From: an uncultured Eubacteriales bacterium | GTDB lineage: Bacteria > Bacillota > Clostridia > Christensenellales > CAG-917 | Length of the DNA stretch: 64,000 nucleotides | Direction: 5' to 3' | NCBI GenBank assembly: GCA_900545885.1 | Contig: URAF01000009.1 | Location: forward strand, 18,974 to 82,973 | In this document: positions 25,882 to 34,439 of the stretch, in pieces | Layout: the number at the start of each line of letters is the position of its first letter | Numbering within the stretch: position 1 is the first letter of the stretch | Made by a program: the position numbers and the translations under genes | Notes under the pieces: model-generated | Database searches by the model: none | What the model saw: the letters and a program-made list of their open reading frames with translations, nothing else | Told to the model about the DNA's origin: nothing

Positions 25882-26799
25882 TCAGATTTTGCCTTCCGCA
25901 AATCTCGCCATGAAGTCGGCGGTTAGCTGGTTGTTTTTCTTCGCGGATTTACCGTTCCATGTAAGCGAGAAGCAATGGTTTTCGGCAAATTTCGTGGAAT
26001 GGAATTCTTCTACGTGAACACCCAGTCCTTTGAGTTTCTCCACAAGTTTGGGTCCCTGTCCGCCGCAGAAGAAGTCCTGCTCTGCGTACGTAATGAAGGA
26101 CGCGGGGAAGTTTGCGTCGACGTGGTCTATGGGCGCGCACAAATCCAACCATTCGTAGGTCGCGACGTCGGCTTTCTTAATGGACGCGAAGTCCCAGAGA
26201 ATTTTGTCGGCAAGACCGAAAGGTACTTTTGCTTTGAGCGCCGTTGCAACGTCGTATATGCCGCAGTTGAGCACCGCTCCCTGGAACTTGGCATTGGTCG
26301 TTACGCCCAGTCTTTCCTGCAAGGATTTCTTGTTGCAGATGCAGGCAAGCATTGCGGAATAGTATCCGCCTGCGCTGTCGCCCGAAATAATGACGCGGTT
26401 GAGGTCGAGATTGAGTCGTTCGGCGTTGTCCATCATCCAGTTCGCCGCACTCACAAGCTGACGGAGAGGTTCGGGGAACTTGTATTTGGGACAAAGACCG
26501 TAGTTGACGTTGATGACGAAGTAACCCATCTGCGCACTCCAACGGGACAAAGCGCGACGGTATTTCTTGTCGCCCGCGACAAAACCGCCGCCGTGTATGT
26601 AGAACAGAACGGGATACTTCCCTTCCTTGCGTTTTACGTAGTAAGTGTCGAGGGTGCAATCCTCGGGAGCGGACTTATCGTAAACGATGTCCTTGTCGAC
26701 GACAAACTCAACGTTTTTGAAACGCGTGCATCTTCTGTTGTTCTGCGGCGCGTCGAAAAGATAGTCGATAGCCACGAAAGCCGTTCTTGCAAAACTCAT
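25882..26799 (-). CDS. Alpha/beta hydrolase, HSL-type esterase/lipase
   Basis: 305 residues. The oxyanion-hole motif HGGGF is at 69-73 and the nucleophile elbow GDSAGG at 140-145 (Ser142), the hallmark of the hormone-sensitive-lipase/acetyl-esterase family. The acid is probably Asp in YAEQDFF (about residue 245) and the base His in ENHCFSL (about residue 277). There is no signal peptide, so it is cytoplasmic. Start ATG 26799 is preceded by GAGGTGGG. It lies between two condensation-fold acyltransferase-like paralogs, so ester formation and cleavage genes are neighbours. Natural substrate unknown; short-chain acyl esters are typical for the family. Confidence 0.88.
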   Translation of the reverse strand: MSFARTAFVAIDYLFDAPQNNRRCTRFKNVEFVVDKDIVYDKSAPEDCTLDTYYVKRKEGKYPVLFYIHGGGFVAGDKKYRRALSRWSAQMGYFVINVNYGLCPKYKFPEPLRQLVSAANWMMDNAERLNLDLNRVIISGDSAGGYYSAMLACICNKKSLQERLGVTTNAKFQGAVLNCGIYDVATALKAKVPFGLADKILWDFASIKKADVATYEWLDLCAPIDHVDANFPASFITYAEQDFFCGGQGPKLVEKLKGLGVHVEEFHSTKFAENHCFSLTWNGKSAKKNNQLTADFMARFAEGKI

Positions 26800-26903
26800 A
26801 AACCCACCTCTTATTTAGATATACGATATTTTAACATAGGATTTTCCCCTTGTAAACCGTACGCGGCAAATTTGCACATTATGCGGTTGCGCGGCGGTAC
26901 ACA

Positions 26904-27000
26904 CAAAGAAAAACGAGCTATGCGGTCTGCCTCTGATGTGTAAAGAAAAACGCAGTACGCGGTTTGCACGCCTAACGTACGCCTAACGTACGCCTAACCG
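26904..27000. repeat. Degenerate repeats upstream of the esterase gene
   Basis: The 11-bp unit CGCCTAACGTA is repeated about 2.9 times in tandem at 26969-27000. Beside it the sequence AAAGAAAAACG occurs near 26906 and 26943, each followed about 9 nt later by TGCGGT or ACGCGGT, and a third related copy forms the terminator at 27009. The stretch looks like a decayed tandem array of roughly 36-bp units. No gene is seen between 26800 and 27096. Confidence 0.6.
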
Positions 27001-27008
27001 GTATACCC

Positions 27009-27045
27009 AAAGGAAAACGCGCGCCGTCGGCACGCGTTTTCCTTT
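27009..27045 (-). terminator. Long hairpin terminator after acyltransferase copy 2
   Basis: A 13-bp perfect stem, AAAGGAAAACGCG/CGCGTTTTCCTTT, with an 11-nt loop. The T-rich half is inside the stem rather than after it. Confidence 0.65.
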
Positions 27046-27096
27046 GTGGTGTGTATGTCAATTGGGAAATTGAGCTTGTTTGTTCGACAATCGGGT

Positions 27097-28395
27097 TCAG
27101 ACGAGTTTGTCGCGGTTGAGTTCGACAAAGTCGTTCATGTTTTTGATGATGAGGTCGAAGAAACGGTTGACCGTCTTTTCGTCCTCGTCGTTGCCGCGGA
27201 TTGCAATCGTCATCGTAATGTCTCCGAGCAAGCTGGTGAGCGCAAGTTGCATATAAGGCTTGTACTTGACCGCACCCGTCATAAATCCGTCGATTATGTT
27301 TGCGTCGCCCATACGGAGCGCGCGGTCGTCCATAATGCCGATGTTGCTCATGCCGATAAGCGGGTTGAGGTAACCGATTTTGATTGCGGTTTCGCTGATG
27401 ACGAAGGGGAAAATCGTGTATGCCAGTTTGAGAAGAGGCAGAGAGTAAAGTCCCATATACGGGTCGTCCTTGCTCTTTCTCACGGAACGCAGAACCTCGA
27501 TGAGCGTGTCGTTTATGGTTTCGCCCTTTCTCTCTGTGGAACACTGCATAAATCCCGTGTGGTTGGTAAGTCCGGTACCCGCGCCGCCGTCGACGATGTG
27601 TCTGCGAAGGTCGACCATGCAGGGAATGGTCAGACGTTCGTCGTCGCGGAACATTCCGATTTCGTAAAGCGAACGGACATAGAACGCCAACATAAGGTCG
27701 TTGACCGTAACGCCGAGATTTTTGCCTATCTTGCGGAAGGACGCGAACAGTTCCTTGCCGACCTTACGTCTGACGATACGCGTTACGTCGGCAGGCGAAT
27801 CGGGAGTAAGCGGGAAATAGTGCTCGTCCTTAATCTGGCTGATGTTCTTGTAGAGGTTTCTTGCGATTTTTTCCTCTTCCTCGGTGAGCTTGGAATATAC
27901 GGCGTCGTAACTGCGGCTGCCCGTCTTGATTTCGAGGTCGCGGTCGCCGTCGAGGAGTTTGTTGTAGTTTTCGGCGAGTTTCTTCATGAAGTATTTGAAG
28001 TCGCCGCCGTCCATGCACATATGGTTGACAATCATGCAAAGCGTGCTTTTGCCGTCCTTGTTGAACACAGCCATTTTGTACTGAACGTTGCTTTCCACGG
28101 GTATGCACTGGCAGATGAACGCGTTGACGTCAGCTTCGAGGTCGACGCTGTCGCGCACGGTCAGGATGTCGTTTACCGTGTAATCTTCGACCGACCAGTA
28201 AGGTTCGATGACGTTGCCGTGGAACGAGCTGTGCAGAACGGGAACTTTTTCGGTGGTGTACACCAGCACTCTTTTGAGCACTCCGATGTCGATGAGGTCG
28301 TCGTAGTACTGCACGCAGTGCACCATTCTGTCGTAATAGTTGCGGAACAGATATTGCATCTTGTCCCACATTTCGGCTTTCAGAATTTTGCTCAT
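27097..28395 (-). CDS. Condensation-fold acyltransferase-like protein, copy 2
   Basis: 432 residues, clearly paralogous to the product of 24518-25807 along its whole length. It has the same opening (KILKAEMWDKMQYLFRNYYD), the same HxxxDG motif as HMCMDGG (His125, Asp129), the same VTVNDLMLAFYVRSLYE segment and a similar C-terminus. The copies are diverged, so the duplication is not recent. Role as for copy 1: a stand-alone acyl transfer enzyme of unknown substrate. AAAGGTG precedes the ATG at 28395. It ends before a hairpin terminator and is likely transcribed alone or with the upstream permease-prefix gene 61 nt away. Confidence 0.75.
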   Translation of the reverse strand: MSKILKAEMWDKMQYLFRNYYDRMVHCVQYYDDLIDIGVLKRVLVYTTEKVPVLHSSFHGNVIEPYWSVEDYTVNDILTVRDSVDLEADVNAFICQCIPVESNVQYKMAVFNKDGKSTLCMIVNHMCMDGGDFKYFMKKLAENYNKLLDGDRDLEIKTGSRSYDAVYSKLTEEEEKIARNLYKNISQIKDEHYFPLTPDSPADVTRIVRRKVGKELFASFRKIGKNLGVTVNDLMLAFYVRSLYEIGMFRDDERLTIPCMVDLRRHIVDGGAGTGLTNHTGFMQCSTERKGETINDTLIEVLRSVRKSKDDPYMGLYSLPLLKLAYTIFPFVISETAIKIGYLNPLIGMSNIGIMDDRALRMGDANIIDGFMTGAVKYKPYMQLALTSLLGDITMTIAIRGNDEDEKTVNRFFDLIIKNMNDFVELNRDKLV

Positions 28396-28427
28396 ATCAC
28401 ACCTTTATTGTCCGATTTAATACGCAG

Positions 28428-28447
28428 AACCGCACGTTAATGCGGTT
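28428..28447. other. Small hairpin between two minus-strand genes
   Basis: A 7-bp inverted repeat, AACCGCA/TGCGGTT, lies in the 61-nt gap between the permease-prefix gene and acyltransferase copy 2. There is no T-run, so it is at most a weak terminator or an mRNA end protector. Confidence 0.4.
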
Positions 28448-28456
28448 TGCAGCTTG

Positions 28457-29305
28457 TCAGTCTTTCCACATGGTGTAGTAAGACTCGTCTTCTTTCTTAT
28501 ATTTCTTGTCGATTTTGGCTTTGTCGGCTTTATCCTTTTTCTTGTTGTATTTGACAAGAAGGATAATGCTCATGATGACGGAACCGATGACGCCGCCGAG
28601 GCAGAGTATCCAGGTGGGGTGCCAGGGTGCAACGTGGGTTACGCCGAGGATTACGTACAGGAGCACGCAGAACACTTCCATGAAAATTCCGAGTTCGACG
28701 TAACGGAATTTGAAGTTGGTTGCGTCGGCGAGAACGGTGTCGAAACCGAGCATGATGATGACCATCACAAGGAAGATAATCCAGCTCATTTCAACGTGGA
28801 ACACGAGTTGCAGCAACAGGAACAGGTACACGCATACGAGGGCGATTATGACAAACGGCATAAGTCGCATGAGCAGGTATTTCTGTGCTTTTGCGAATTT
28901 GACGAGGAGCAGGCAGGCAACCGCGATAATTCCGACGAATGCGCCGCCGACGAGCAACAGCCACGTAAGCGACCAAGCCTGCGTCACGAAGCTGACCACG
29001 AGATAAACAAGCACGAACGCAAGAACCGCCGCGATTACGCCCGCACCGATAAGCAGCCCTTTGCGCTTTGCGTTGTCGACTTTGTGTTCCTGTTCTTCGA
29101 ATGCAACGAGCGTCGCGCGGAAATCGCCGAGTTCGTCAATGCACATATCGTAGATGAGGTCTTCGTCGTCGATGCCTTTGATGCGGAGCTCCTGTGCTCT
29201 GTCCATCAGCTTTTTTAGCATCTGTTCACGGTATTCCATTGCCGCCAGCGTGGGAGCTATGGCGCGGAACTCTCTTTCGAGATATCTTTTGAATCTTTCT
29301 TTCAT
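28457..29305 (-). CDS. Permease-prefix-domain multi-pass membrane protein
   Basis: 282 residues. The N-terminal 75 residues are helical and charged and match the permease-prefix/DUF1700-type domain, with the typical hairpin of two helices and the segment IDDEDLIYDMCIDELGDF. About six membrane helices follow, and the C-terminus is Lys-rich. In Firmicutes such proteins often accompany PadR regulators or ECF sigma factors and their function is mostly unknown. GGAGGG precedes the ATG. The promoter looks like an ECF-sigma type rather than sigma-A, which fits a cell-envelope stress setting. No regulator gene is adjacent. Confidence 0.75.
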   Translation of the reverse strand: MKERFKRYLEREFRAIAPTLAAMEYREQMLKKLMDRAQELRIKGIDDEDLIYDMCIDELGDFRATLVAFEEQEHKVDNAKRKGLLIGAGVIAAVLAFVLVYLVVSFVTQAWSLTWLLLVGGAFVGIIAVACLLLVKFAKAQKYLLMRLMPFVIIALVCVYLFLLLQLVFHVEMSWIIFLVMVIIMLGFDTVLADATNFKFRYVELGIFMEVFCVLLYVILGVTHVAPWHPTWILCLGGVIGSVIMSIILLVKYNKKKDKADKAKIDKKYKKEDESYYTMWKD

Positions 29306-29364
29306 AACACACCCTCCGATGATTATTTACTTTTCTGTTACCGTTTCTTGCGGTGTTCACTTAA

Positions 29365-29392
29365 TAAACGCACCGAACCCGAAAAGGTTACA
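29365..29392 (-). promoter_or_regulatory. ECF-sigma-type promoter
   Basis: On the minus strand TGTAAC (29387-29392), 16 nt, then CGTTTA (29365-29370). This matches the general pattern of extracytoplasmic-function sigma promoters in Firmicutes (AAC in the -35, CGT in the -10). No sigma-A boxes are seen before the gene at 29305. Confidence 0.5.
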
Positions 29393-29404
29393 AAAAAATT
29401 ATCA

Positions 29405-30136
29405 TTATTTTCCGACATACGGCGCAACCGTAAGATTCAGCCGTTTTCGCACGGTTTTCCAGTCGGGACAGAACTTGCCGAGAAGCGCGTAAAAAGTTCT
29501 GTCGTGCGCGGACACGTAAATGTGGCTGAGTTCGTGCAACGCAACGTACCGTATGCACTCCCGCGGAGCGTGAACAAGCGCGGTGTTAAGCGTGACCGTC
29601 CTTGTCGCCGCATTGCAACTGCCCCACCGAGCCCTCATTCTGCGCAACCGCAAAATGCACGGCGCGCCGAAATACCCTTGCGTTTCGCGTTCGGCGAAAC
29701 GGAAAAGTTCGGGCAGAATTTCCGCCGCACGGGCGGCGTACCACTTCTCCAACGTCTTTTCAGCAAGCTGCAAATCCGCCGTGTCGGGTATGCGGATTTC
29801 GATTTCACCGCCGTCCTCGGATATACTCACCGACTTTTTTTCGGCGGCGATTATATGCAACGCGTATTCTCGCCCGAGAAAAAGCGTTTTTGCTCCGTCG
29901 CACACCGTCGTTTCTTTCTTTTGCGCCGCACGACGGGCGAACTCTTCCATTTTGCGCAAAACCCATTCGCCCTTTTCACGGACAAACGCGTCTGTGCGCG
30001 ACACGGCAACGCGCGGATTTGCGCTCACGCGCACGCTTCCGTCCGCACATATACGCAGATTCACGTTTTTTACGTTCTTTCTTGTCAGAACATATTCCAA
30101 CTCATATCCGCCGCAATGCACCACGCGCTTTTCCAT
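29405..30136 (-). CDS. YgjP/SprT-like zinc metallopeptidase (DUF45)
   Basis: 243 residues, usual for the family. The zinc site is HELSH (His201, Glu202, His205) with the third ligand probably His211 in SAHDRTFY. The preceding RARWGSC segment (about residues 168-174) is the family signature. There is no signal peptide, so it is cytoplasmic. The family is related to M48 peptidases; cellular substrates are unknown, and it often sits near restriction or DNA-repair genes. Here it stands between pst-phoU and the permease-prefix gene without an obvious partner. Confidence 0.85.
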   Translation of the reverse strand: MEKRVVHCGGYELEYVLTRKNVKNVNLRICADGSVRVSANPRVAVSRTDAFVREKGEWVLRKMEEFARRAAQKKETTVCDGAKTLFLGREYALHIIAAEKKSVSISEDGGEIEIRIPDTADLQLAEKTLEKWYAARAAEILPELFRFAERETQGYFGAPCILRLRRMRARWGSCNAATRTVTLNTALVHAPRECIRYVALHELSHIYVSAHDRTFYALLGKFCPDWKTVRKRLNLTVAPYVGK

Positions 30137-30224
30137 ATCTCGATTTTACCGCAACCCAAACAAAATTTCAACAAACAAAAAAAGGAGAGGCTATGTCTCT
30201 CCCTTCTTGTCTGAAAAACATCAT

Positions 30225-30863
30225 TCATACCAAAGTTCTTTCTCCCGCGGAAAACAGTATCCATTCCGCTACGTTTACCGCATGGTCGCAGATGCGCTCG
30301 AGATATTTTGCCACCATAAGCAAGTCTAATGCCGTTTCGCCGTCGGCAACCGTTTCGATATGCCGCGTGAGTTCGTCCTTGGTGCGTTCGAAAAGCCCGT
30401 CGGCTATATCGTCCGTCTTGCAGATTATCCGCGCTTGCGCGACGTCGAACTTCTCGACTGCTCTTGCGCAGCGTTCCGTCATTTCCTCCGCAGTCTGCAA
30501 AAGTCCGGACATTGCCGCAGACAATGCGCGGGGACGGTTTTGCATTCGTACGGTGATTTCCGCAATATCCGCCGCCTGGTCGGAAATTCTTTCCAAATCC
30601 GTGACCATTTTCATTGCCGACGTTATGAACGTCAAATCGTGCGCCACGGGCTGTTGTTTTACTATCATAATCATACAAAGCCTTTCTATTTCGGCTTCGT
30701 ATCTGTCGGCGGCGATTTCGAAGGCTTTCACTCCTTTTGCCGCCGCGCAATCGTTATCGCGCAATGCGCGAACCGCCGTTCTCACTGCCTGTGCGTCCGT
30801 TTCGCACATTTCCGAAAGCAACGCCCTGAGTTTTGCAAGCTGTTCGTCGTAAACTTTTCTCAT
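30225..30863 (-). CDS. phoU: Phosphate signalling protein PhoU
   Basis: 212 residues, the usual length. Two repeats of a three-helix bundle carry the metal-binding signature: ITSAMKMVTDLERISDQAADI (about residues 80-100) and a second copy LLMVAKYLERICDHAVNVAEW (about residues 178-198). PhoU damps the Pho response and limits PstSCAB uptake when phosphate is plentiful. It is the last gene of the pst operon; its start is only 1 nt after the pstB stop, so translation is coupled. Confidence 0.95.
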   Translation of the reverse strand: MRKVYDEQLAKLRALLSEMCETDAQAVRTAVRALRDNDCAAAKGVKAFEIAADRYEAEIERLCMIMIVKQQPVAHDLTFITSAMKMVTDLERISDQAADIAEITVRMQNRPRALSAAMSGLLQTAEEMTERCARAVEKFDVAQARIICKTDDIADGLFERTKDELTRHIETVADGETALDLLMVAKYLERICDHAVNVAEWILFSAGERTLV

Positions 30864-30864
30864 A

Positions 30865-31614
30865 TCAACCGAATCTCCCGGTAATGTAGTCTTCCGTGCG
30901 TTTGTCGCAAGGATTGTTGAAAATATCGTCCGTGTTGCCGAACTCTATGAGTTCGCCGAGCAGGAAAAACGCGGTCTTATCGGAAATTCGCGCCGCCTGT
31001 TGCATATTGTGAGTGACGATGACTATTGTATAGTCGCGCCTGAGTTCCTGAACCAGGTCTTCGATTTTTGCGGTAGAAATCGGGTCAAGCGCGGACGTAG
31101 GCTCGTCCATAAGCACAACGTCGGGCTGAACCGCAAGCGCACGCGCAATACAAAGTCGCTGTTGCTGCCCGCCGGATAACCCCAACGCGCTCTTTTTCAG
31201 CCTGTCCTTGACTTCGTCCCATATCGCGGCAAGTCGCAAAGACCTCTCCACCATTTCGTCGAGTTCTGATTTCTTGCGTACTCCGTGGGTTTTGGGTCCG
31301 TATGCAATGTTGTCGTATATGCTCATCGGAAAAGGATTGGGTTTCTGAAAAACCATTCCCACTCTCTTTCGCAGAAGGTTTATGTCAATCTGTTTGTAGA
31401 CGTCCTCGCCGTCGAGCAGAACTTCTCCCGTTATCCTGCAATGCGGAACAAGGTCGTTCATTCTGTCCAGAGTTTTGAGAAAGGTTGATTTCCCGCACCC
31501 CGACGGACCTATGAGCGCGGTTATCGAGTTTGCGTCTATTCCTATGTTTACGGACTTCAACGCCTGAAAATTTCCGTAATACAAATTGAGGTCTGTAACT
31601 TTGAATTTTTCCAT
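30865..31614 (-). CDS. pstB: Phosphate ABC transporter ATPase PstB
   Basis: 249 residues. Walker [10 protein letters not shown] (36-44), signature LSGGQQQRL, Walker [12 protein letters not shown] and switch His in [24 protein letters not shown] is specific for PstB. It couples ATP hydrolysis to high-affinity phosphate import through PstC and PstA. The frame is open far upstream (to 33183), but that extension is antisense-like readthrough of pstA and pstC. The ATG at 31614 shares one base with the pstA stop (TGATG), which fixes the start. Confidence 0.96.
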   Translation of the reverse strand: MEKFKVTDLNLYYGNFQALKSVNIGIDANSITALIGPSGCGKSTFLKTLDRMNDLVPHCRITGEVLLDGEDVYKQIDINLLRKRVGMVFQKPNPFPMSIYDNIAYGPKTHGVRKKSELDEMVERSLRLAAIWDEVKDRLKKSALGLSGGQQQRLCIARALAVQPDVVLMDEPTSALDPISTAKIEDLVQELRRDYTIVIVTHNMQQAARISDKTAFFLLGELIEFGNTDDIFNNPCDKRTEDYITGRFG

Positions 31615-32531
31615 CAATACTCCTTTTTGAAACGGTTTGCGATGAACTCCGCAATGCCGTTTATGACAAGCACCAGCGCAATGAGAACAATTGCCGTAGC
31701 CCACGACTCGTCGGGGTGCAGTCCTTCGCTGGCGAGAATGTACATATGAACCGAAAGCGTTTCGCCGCTGCCGAGAAGTCCGTCGGGCACACGCGTAACG
31801 GTGCCCGCGGTATATATAAGCGCGGCAGTTTCGCCGACCACTCTTCCGAGCGCGAGAATTATGCCCGAAAGTATTCCCGGAACCGCGGACGGCAGTACGA
31901 TTTTGAATATCGTACGCAGTTTGCCCGCGCCGAGCGCAAACGAACCTTCCCTGAACGATACGGGAACGCTTTTCAGCGCCTCTTCCGTCGTGCGCATAAC
32001 AAGCGGCAGTATCATTATCGCCATAGTCAAAACACCGGCGGCAAGACAATATGCGTGGAACAAAATCTCTACAAACAACAGCATTCCGAATATGCCGTAA
32101 ACTATGGACGGAATGCCTGCAAGCGTTTCGGCGGCCATTCTGACAACCGCCACGAACTTGTTGGTGCTTCCTGCGTACTCGACCATGAAAATTGCCGAGA
32201 ACACGCCTATCGGCACGGCGATGAGAAGAGAGAGCGACGCGATTATCAGCGTATTGATTATCGCGGGAGTCATTGAAAGGTTCTCGGACGTATAAACAGG
32301 TTCGAAAAGTTCGGGTTTGAGGTTTGGCAAACCTTTCATCAGAACGTAAATCAGTATCCAGAGAACTATTGCGACCGTCACCGCAGCGGCAAGCATGACG
32401 GCTATCATGACCGCAAAGGAAAACGGGTGTTTTGCATATTCTTTCAGGCGCACGGCAAAGGAACGTCCGTTTACGAACCTGCGTCCTTTGAGATCTGCGC
32501 CCGCGTCGGGTCGGAATGTAAGGCTTCGCAT
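31614..32531 (-). CDS. pstA: Phosphate ABC transporter permease PstA
   Basis: 305 residues, six membrane helices, with the binding-protein-dependent permease EAA loop (segment [38 protein letters not shown], about residues 185-222, coordinates by count). The segment [15 protein letters not shown] is typical for PstA. It has a longer, basic N-terminus (about 30 residues) before the first helix. It forms the channel with PstC. It starts 9 nt after the pstC stop and its stop overlaps the pstB start. Confidence 0.95.
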   Translation of the reverse strand: MRSLTFRPDAGADLKGRRFVNGRSFAVRLKEYAKHPFSFAVMIAVMLAAAVTVAIVLWILIYVLMKGLPNLKPELFEPVYTSENLSMTPAIINTLIIASLSLLIAVPIGVFSAIFMVEYAGSTNKFVAVVRMAAETLAGIPSIVYGIFGMLLFVEILFHAYCLAAGVLTMAIMILPLVMRTTEEALKSVPVSFREGSFALGAGKLRTIFKIVLPSAVPGILSGIILALGRVVGETAALIYTAGTVTRVPDGLLGSGETLSVHMYILASEGLHPDESWATAIVLIALVLVINGIAEFIANRFKKEY

Positions 32532-32540
32532 ATTCCCCTC

Positions 32541-33401
32541 CTACGCTTTTTTGCGGCGTATCGCCGCTATCAGAAGGTTGATGAGCAGTATGAACACGAA
32601 AAGAACCGCCGCCGTCGCTATCAACGCTCCCCTGTGTATATCCGTCGCATAACCGAGTTCGAGAACGATATGCGAAGTCATGGTACGAACTCCGTCGAAA
32701 ATCGAGTCGGGTATCTGCGTCTGATTGCCCACGACCATCGCAACAGCCATGGTTTCGCCTATGACTCTGCCGAGTCCCAGCACTATCGAGGTCAGAATTC
32801 CCGAACGCGCGGCGGGGACTTCCGTAAGAAAAACCGCTCTTTCGTGGGTTGCGCCGAGTGCGACCGCGCCTTCGTAATAAGATTTCGGAACGGCGCGCAA
32901 AGAGGTTTCGGACACCGTTATTATTGTCGGAAGTATCATAATTCCGAGAACGACAGAAGCGCTGAATATACTCATTCCCATTCCGCCGAAATTGTCGCGG
33001 ACGAAAGGCACAATCACCGTGAGCCCGAAATAGCCGTACACTATGGACGGAATGCCCGCAAGAATGTTGACGAGGGGTTTCACGACTTTGTAAACGGGTT
33101 TCGGACAATAACGCGCCATAAATACCGCGCTGAGCAATCCTATCGGAACGCCGACGATAAGCGCGCCCGCCGTCACGAAACACGACCCCACAATCATAGT
33201 TCCGATGCCGAAACTCGGGATAGTGTCAGTCGGTGCCCATTTCGTGGAAAACAGAAATTGAACGAACCCTATTTCTTTTATCGCGGGGAACGCCTGCGCG
33301 AAAATGAAAATGCATATGACCAGCACGCACACGATAAACACCGCGGCTGCCAGCGCAAACACGCATTTCATAGAAATTTCTTTGAACTTTGCGACGTTCA
33401 T
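32541..33401 (-). CDS. pstC: Phosphate ABC transporter permease PstC
   Basis: 286 residues from ATG 33401, which has GGGAG 6 nt upstream; an upstream in-frame ATG at 33443 has no such site. Six membrane helices; the permease loop includes [22 protein letters not shown], and [13 protein letters not shown] is characteristic. It pairs with PstA. A GC-rich hairpin separates it from pstS. Confidence 0.94.
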   Translation of the reverse strand: MNVAKFKEISMKCVFALAAAVFIVCVLVICIFIFAQAFPAIKEIGFVQFLFSTKWAPTDTIPSFGIGTMIVGSCFVTAGALIVGVPIGLLSAVFMARYCPKPVYKVVKPLVNILAGIPSIVYGYFGLTVIVPFVRDNFGGMGMSIFSASVVLGIMILPTIITVSETSLRAVPKSYYEGAVALGATHERAVFLTEVPAARSGILTSIVLGLGRVIGETMAVAMVVGNQTQIPDSIFDGVRTMTSHIVLELGYATDIHRGALIATAAVLFVFILLINLLIAAIRRKKA

Positions 33402-33423
33402 AATACTCCCTATTTGCCGAAGC

Positions 33424-33441
33424 GCGGGCCCGAAAGCCCGC
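33424..33441 (-). other. GC-rich hairpin between pstS and pstC
   Basis: A 6-bp stem, GCGGGC/GCCCGC, with a 6-nt loop and no T-run. Such hairpins after pstS commonly reduce readthrough or protect the pstS mRNA end, giving more binding protein than channel; that role is inferred here. Confidence 0.6.
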
Positions 33442-33468
33442 ACTCCGACAGATAATGCATTCTTCGGA

Positions 33469-34347
33469 TTACGCTACGTCCGCCCAGTTGCGGATTTCGC
33501 CGGTGAAAATTTGTCTGATTTGTTCGATGGTGAGATTGTCAAGCGCGTTGTCCTTGTGGACTATGACCGCAATACCGTCCTGCGCAAGCACGAAACTTTC
33601 GAGTTGGGCAGCTTCGTTCTCTTTGAGCGCACGGGACGCCATACCGAGGTCGTAAGTGCCGGAAATCGCGTTTGTCATACCCGCGGTGGAGTCAAGGGTC
33701 TGCAATTCGATTTTGGCAATCGCGACGCCGCTCAGACTGCAATAGTTCTCGATGAGTTTTTCCATCAGAGGCGATACGGAGGAGGAGCCGCCGATGACGA
33801 TGGACGCAGAAGGAGCGGTTTCGGGAGCGACGTACTGAGGAGCATTGTCCTTAACGCTGACATAACCGTTGTCGCCGATGATTTCCTGTGCCTGTGCGGA
33901 AGCAAGGTAGATAATGAAATCGGCAAGCGTATCTTTTGCATTATCCGCTTTGTAAGCAACGTTGAAAGGTCTTGCAAGCTTGTAGGTGCCGTCTTTGACG
34001 GTTGCTGCCGACGCAACCACACCCGCGACGGACACGGCTTTCACGCTGTCGTTGAGAGAACCGAGGGAAACGTAACCTATGCCTCTTTTGTCACCCGAAA
34101 CGGAAGACAGCATAACGTTGGTTTTGTCGGTGATGGCAGCACCGGAAAAAGTCTTGTCGACCTTGTTGCCGTCCGCGTCCTTTTCTTCGACCCCCGTAAG
34201 TTCTATGAACGCACTGCGGGTACCCGAACCGGGTTCGCGGGAATAAACGTTGATTTCGTCGGTATCGGTGTTGTTGCAACCCACGGTAAGAAAACCTACC
34301 GCGCACAACATCATAATGCTGATTGCAATGATGAAAAACTTTTTCAT
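33469..34347 (-). CDS. pstS: Phosphate-binding lipoprotein PstS with permuted halves
   Basis: 292 residues from ATG 34347, which has AAAGGAG upstream; an earlier in-frame start at 34377 is not supported. Lipoprotein signal with lipobox TVGC (Cys24). In canonical PstS the GSSxVxPLxxxL and DIGxASR elements come first and SRExGSGTR...GYVSLG comes second. Here the order is reversed: YSREPGSGTRSAF (about 34-46) and RGIGYVSLGSLND come first, then VIGGSSSVSPLMEKL (about 190), DLGMASRALKE and the terminal FTGEIRNWADV. All phosphate-contacting segments are present, so binding is probably kept. It is the first gene of pstSCAB-phoU. Confidence 0.88.
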   Translation of the reverse strand: MKKFFIIAISIMMLCAVGFLTVGCNNTDTDEINVYSREPGSGTRSAFIELTGVEEKDADGNKVDKTFSGAAITDKTNVMLSSVSGDKRGIGYVSLGSLNDSVKAVSVAGVVASAATVKDGTYKLARPFNVAYKADNAKDTLADFIIYLASAQAQEIIGDNGYVSVKDNAPQYVAPETAPSASIVIGGSSSVSPLMEKLIENYCSLSGVAIAKIELQTLDSTAGMTNAISGTYDLGMASRALKENEAAQLESFVLAQDGIAVIVHKDNALDNLTIEQIRQIFTGEIRNWADVA

Positions 34348-34375
34348 ACGAATTCTCCTTTGAGTTTCTGACTGC

Positions 34376-34430
34376 AATATAGCGCGGAGTTTTAACAGAA
34401 TTTTGATATCGTGTCACAAATTTGTCTTTT
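34376..34430 (-). promoter_or_regulatory. pst promoter with a possible PhoP box
   Basis: On the minus strand -10 TATATT (34376-34381) has no consensus -35 17 nt upstream (AAAATT). On the opposite strand TTAACA (34392-34397), TTGATA (34403-34408), TCACAA (34414-34419) and TCTTTT (34425-34430) recur at exactly 11-nt steps. PhoP of Bacillus binds TTAACA-like hexamers at 11-nt spacing over weak -35 regions, so this is a plausible Pho box, though the later hexamers are degenerate. Confidence 0.4.
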
Positions 34431-34439
34431 ACAAAATTG

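Noticed and set aside
26904..27045. Possible CRISPR array or small RNA
   Set aside because: Repeats are short, degenerate and without regular spacers, and no cas genes are present in the window.
30865..33183. A 772-codon minus frame suggesting a fused PstB
   Set aside because: The first 523 codons are Arg/Ser-rich out-of-frame translation of pstC and pstA. PstB begins at ATG 31614, which overlaps the pstA stop.
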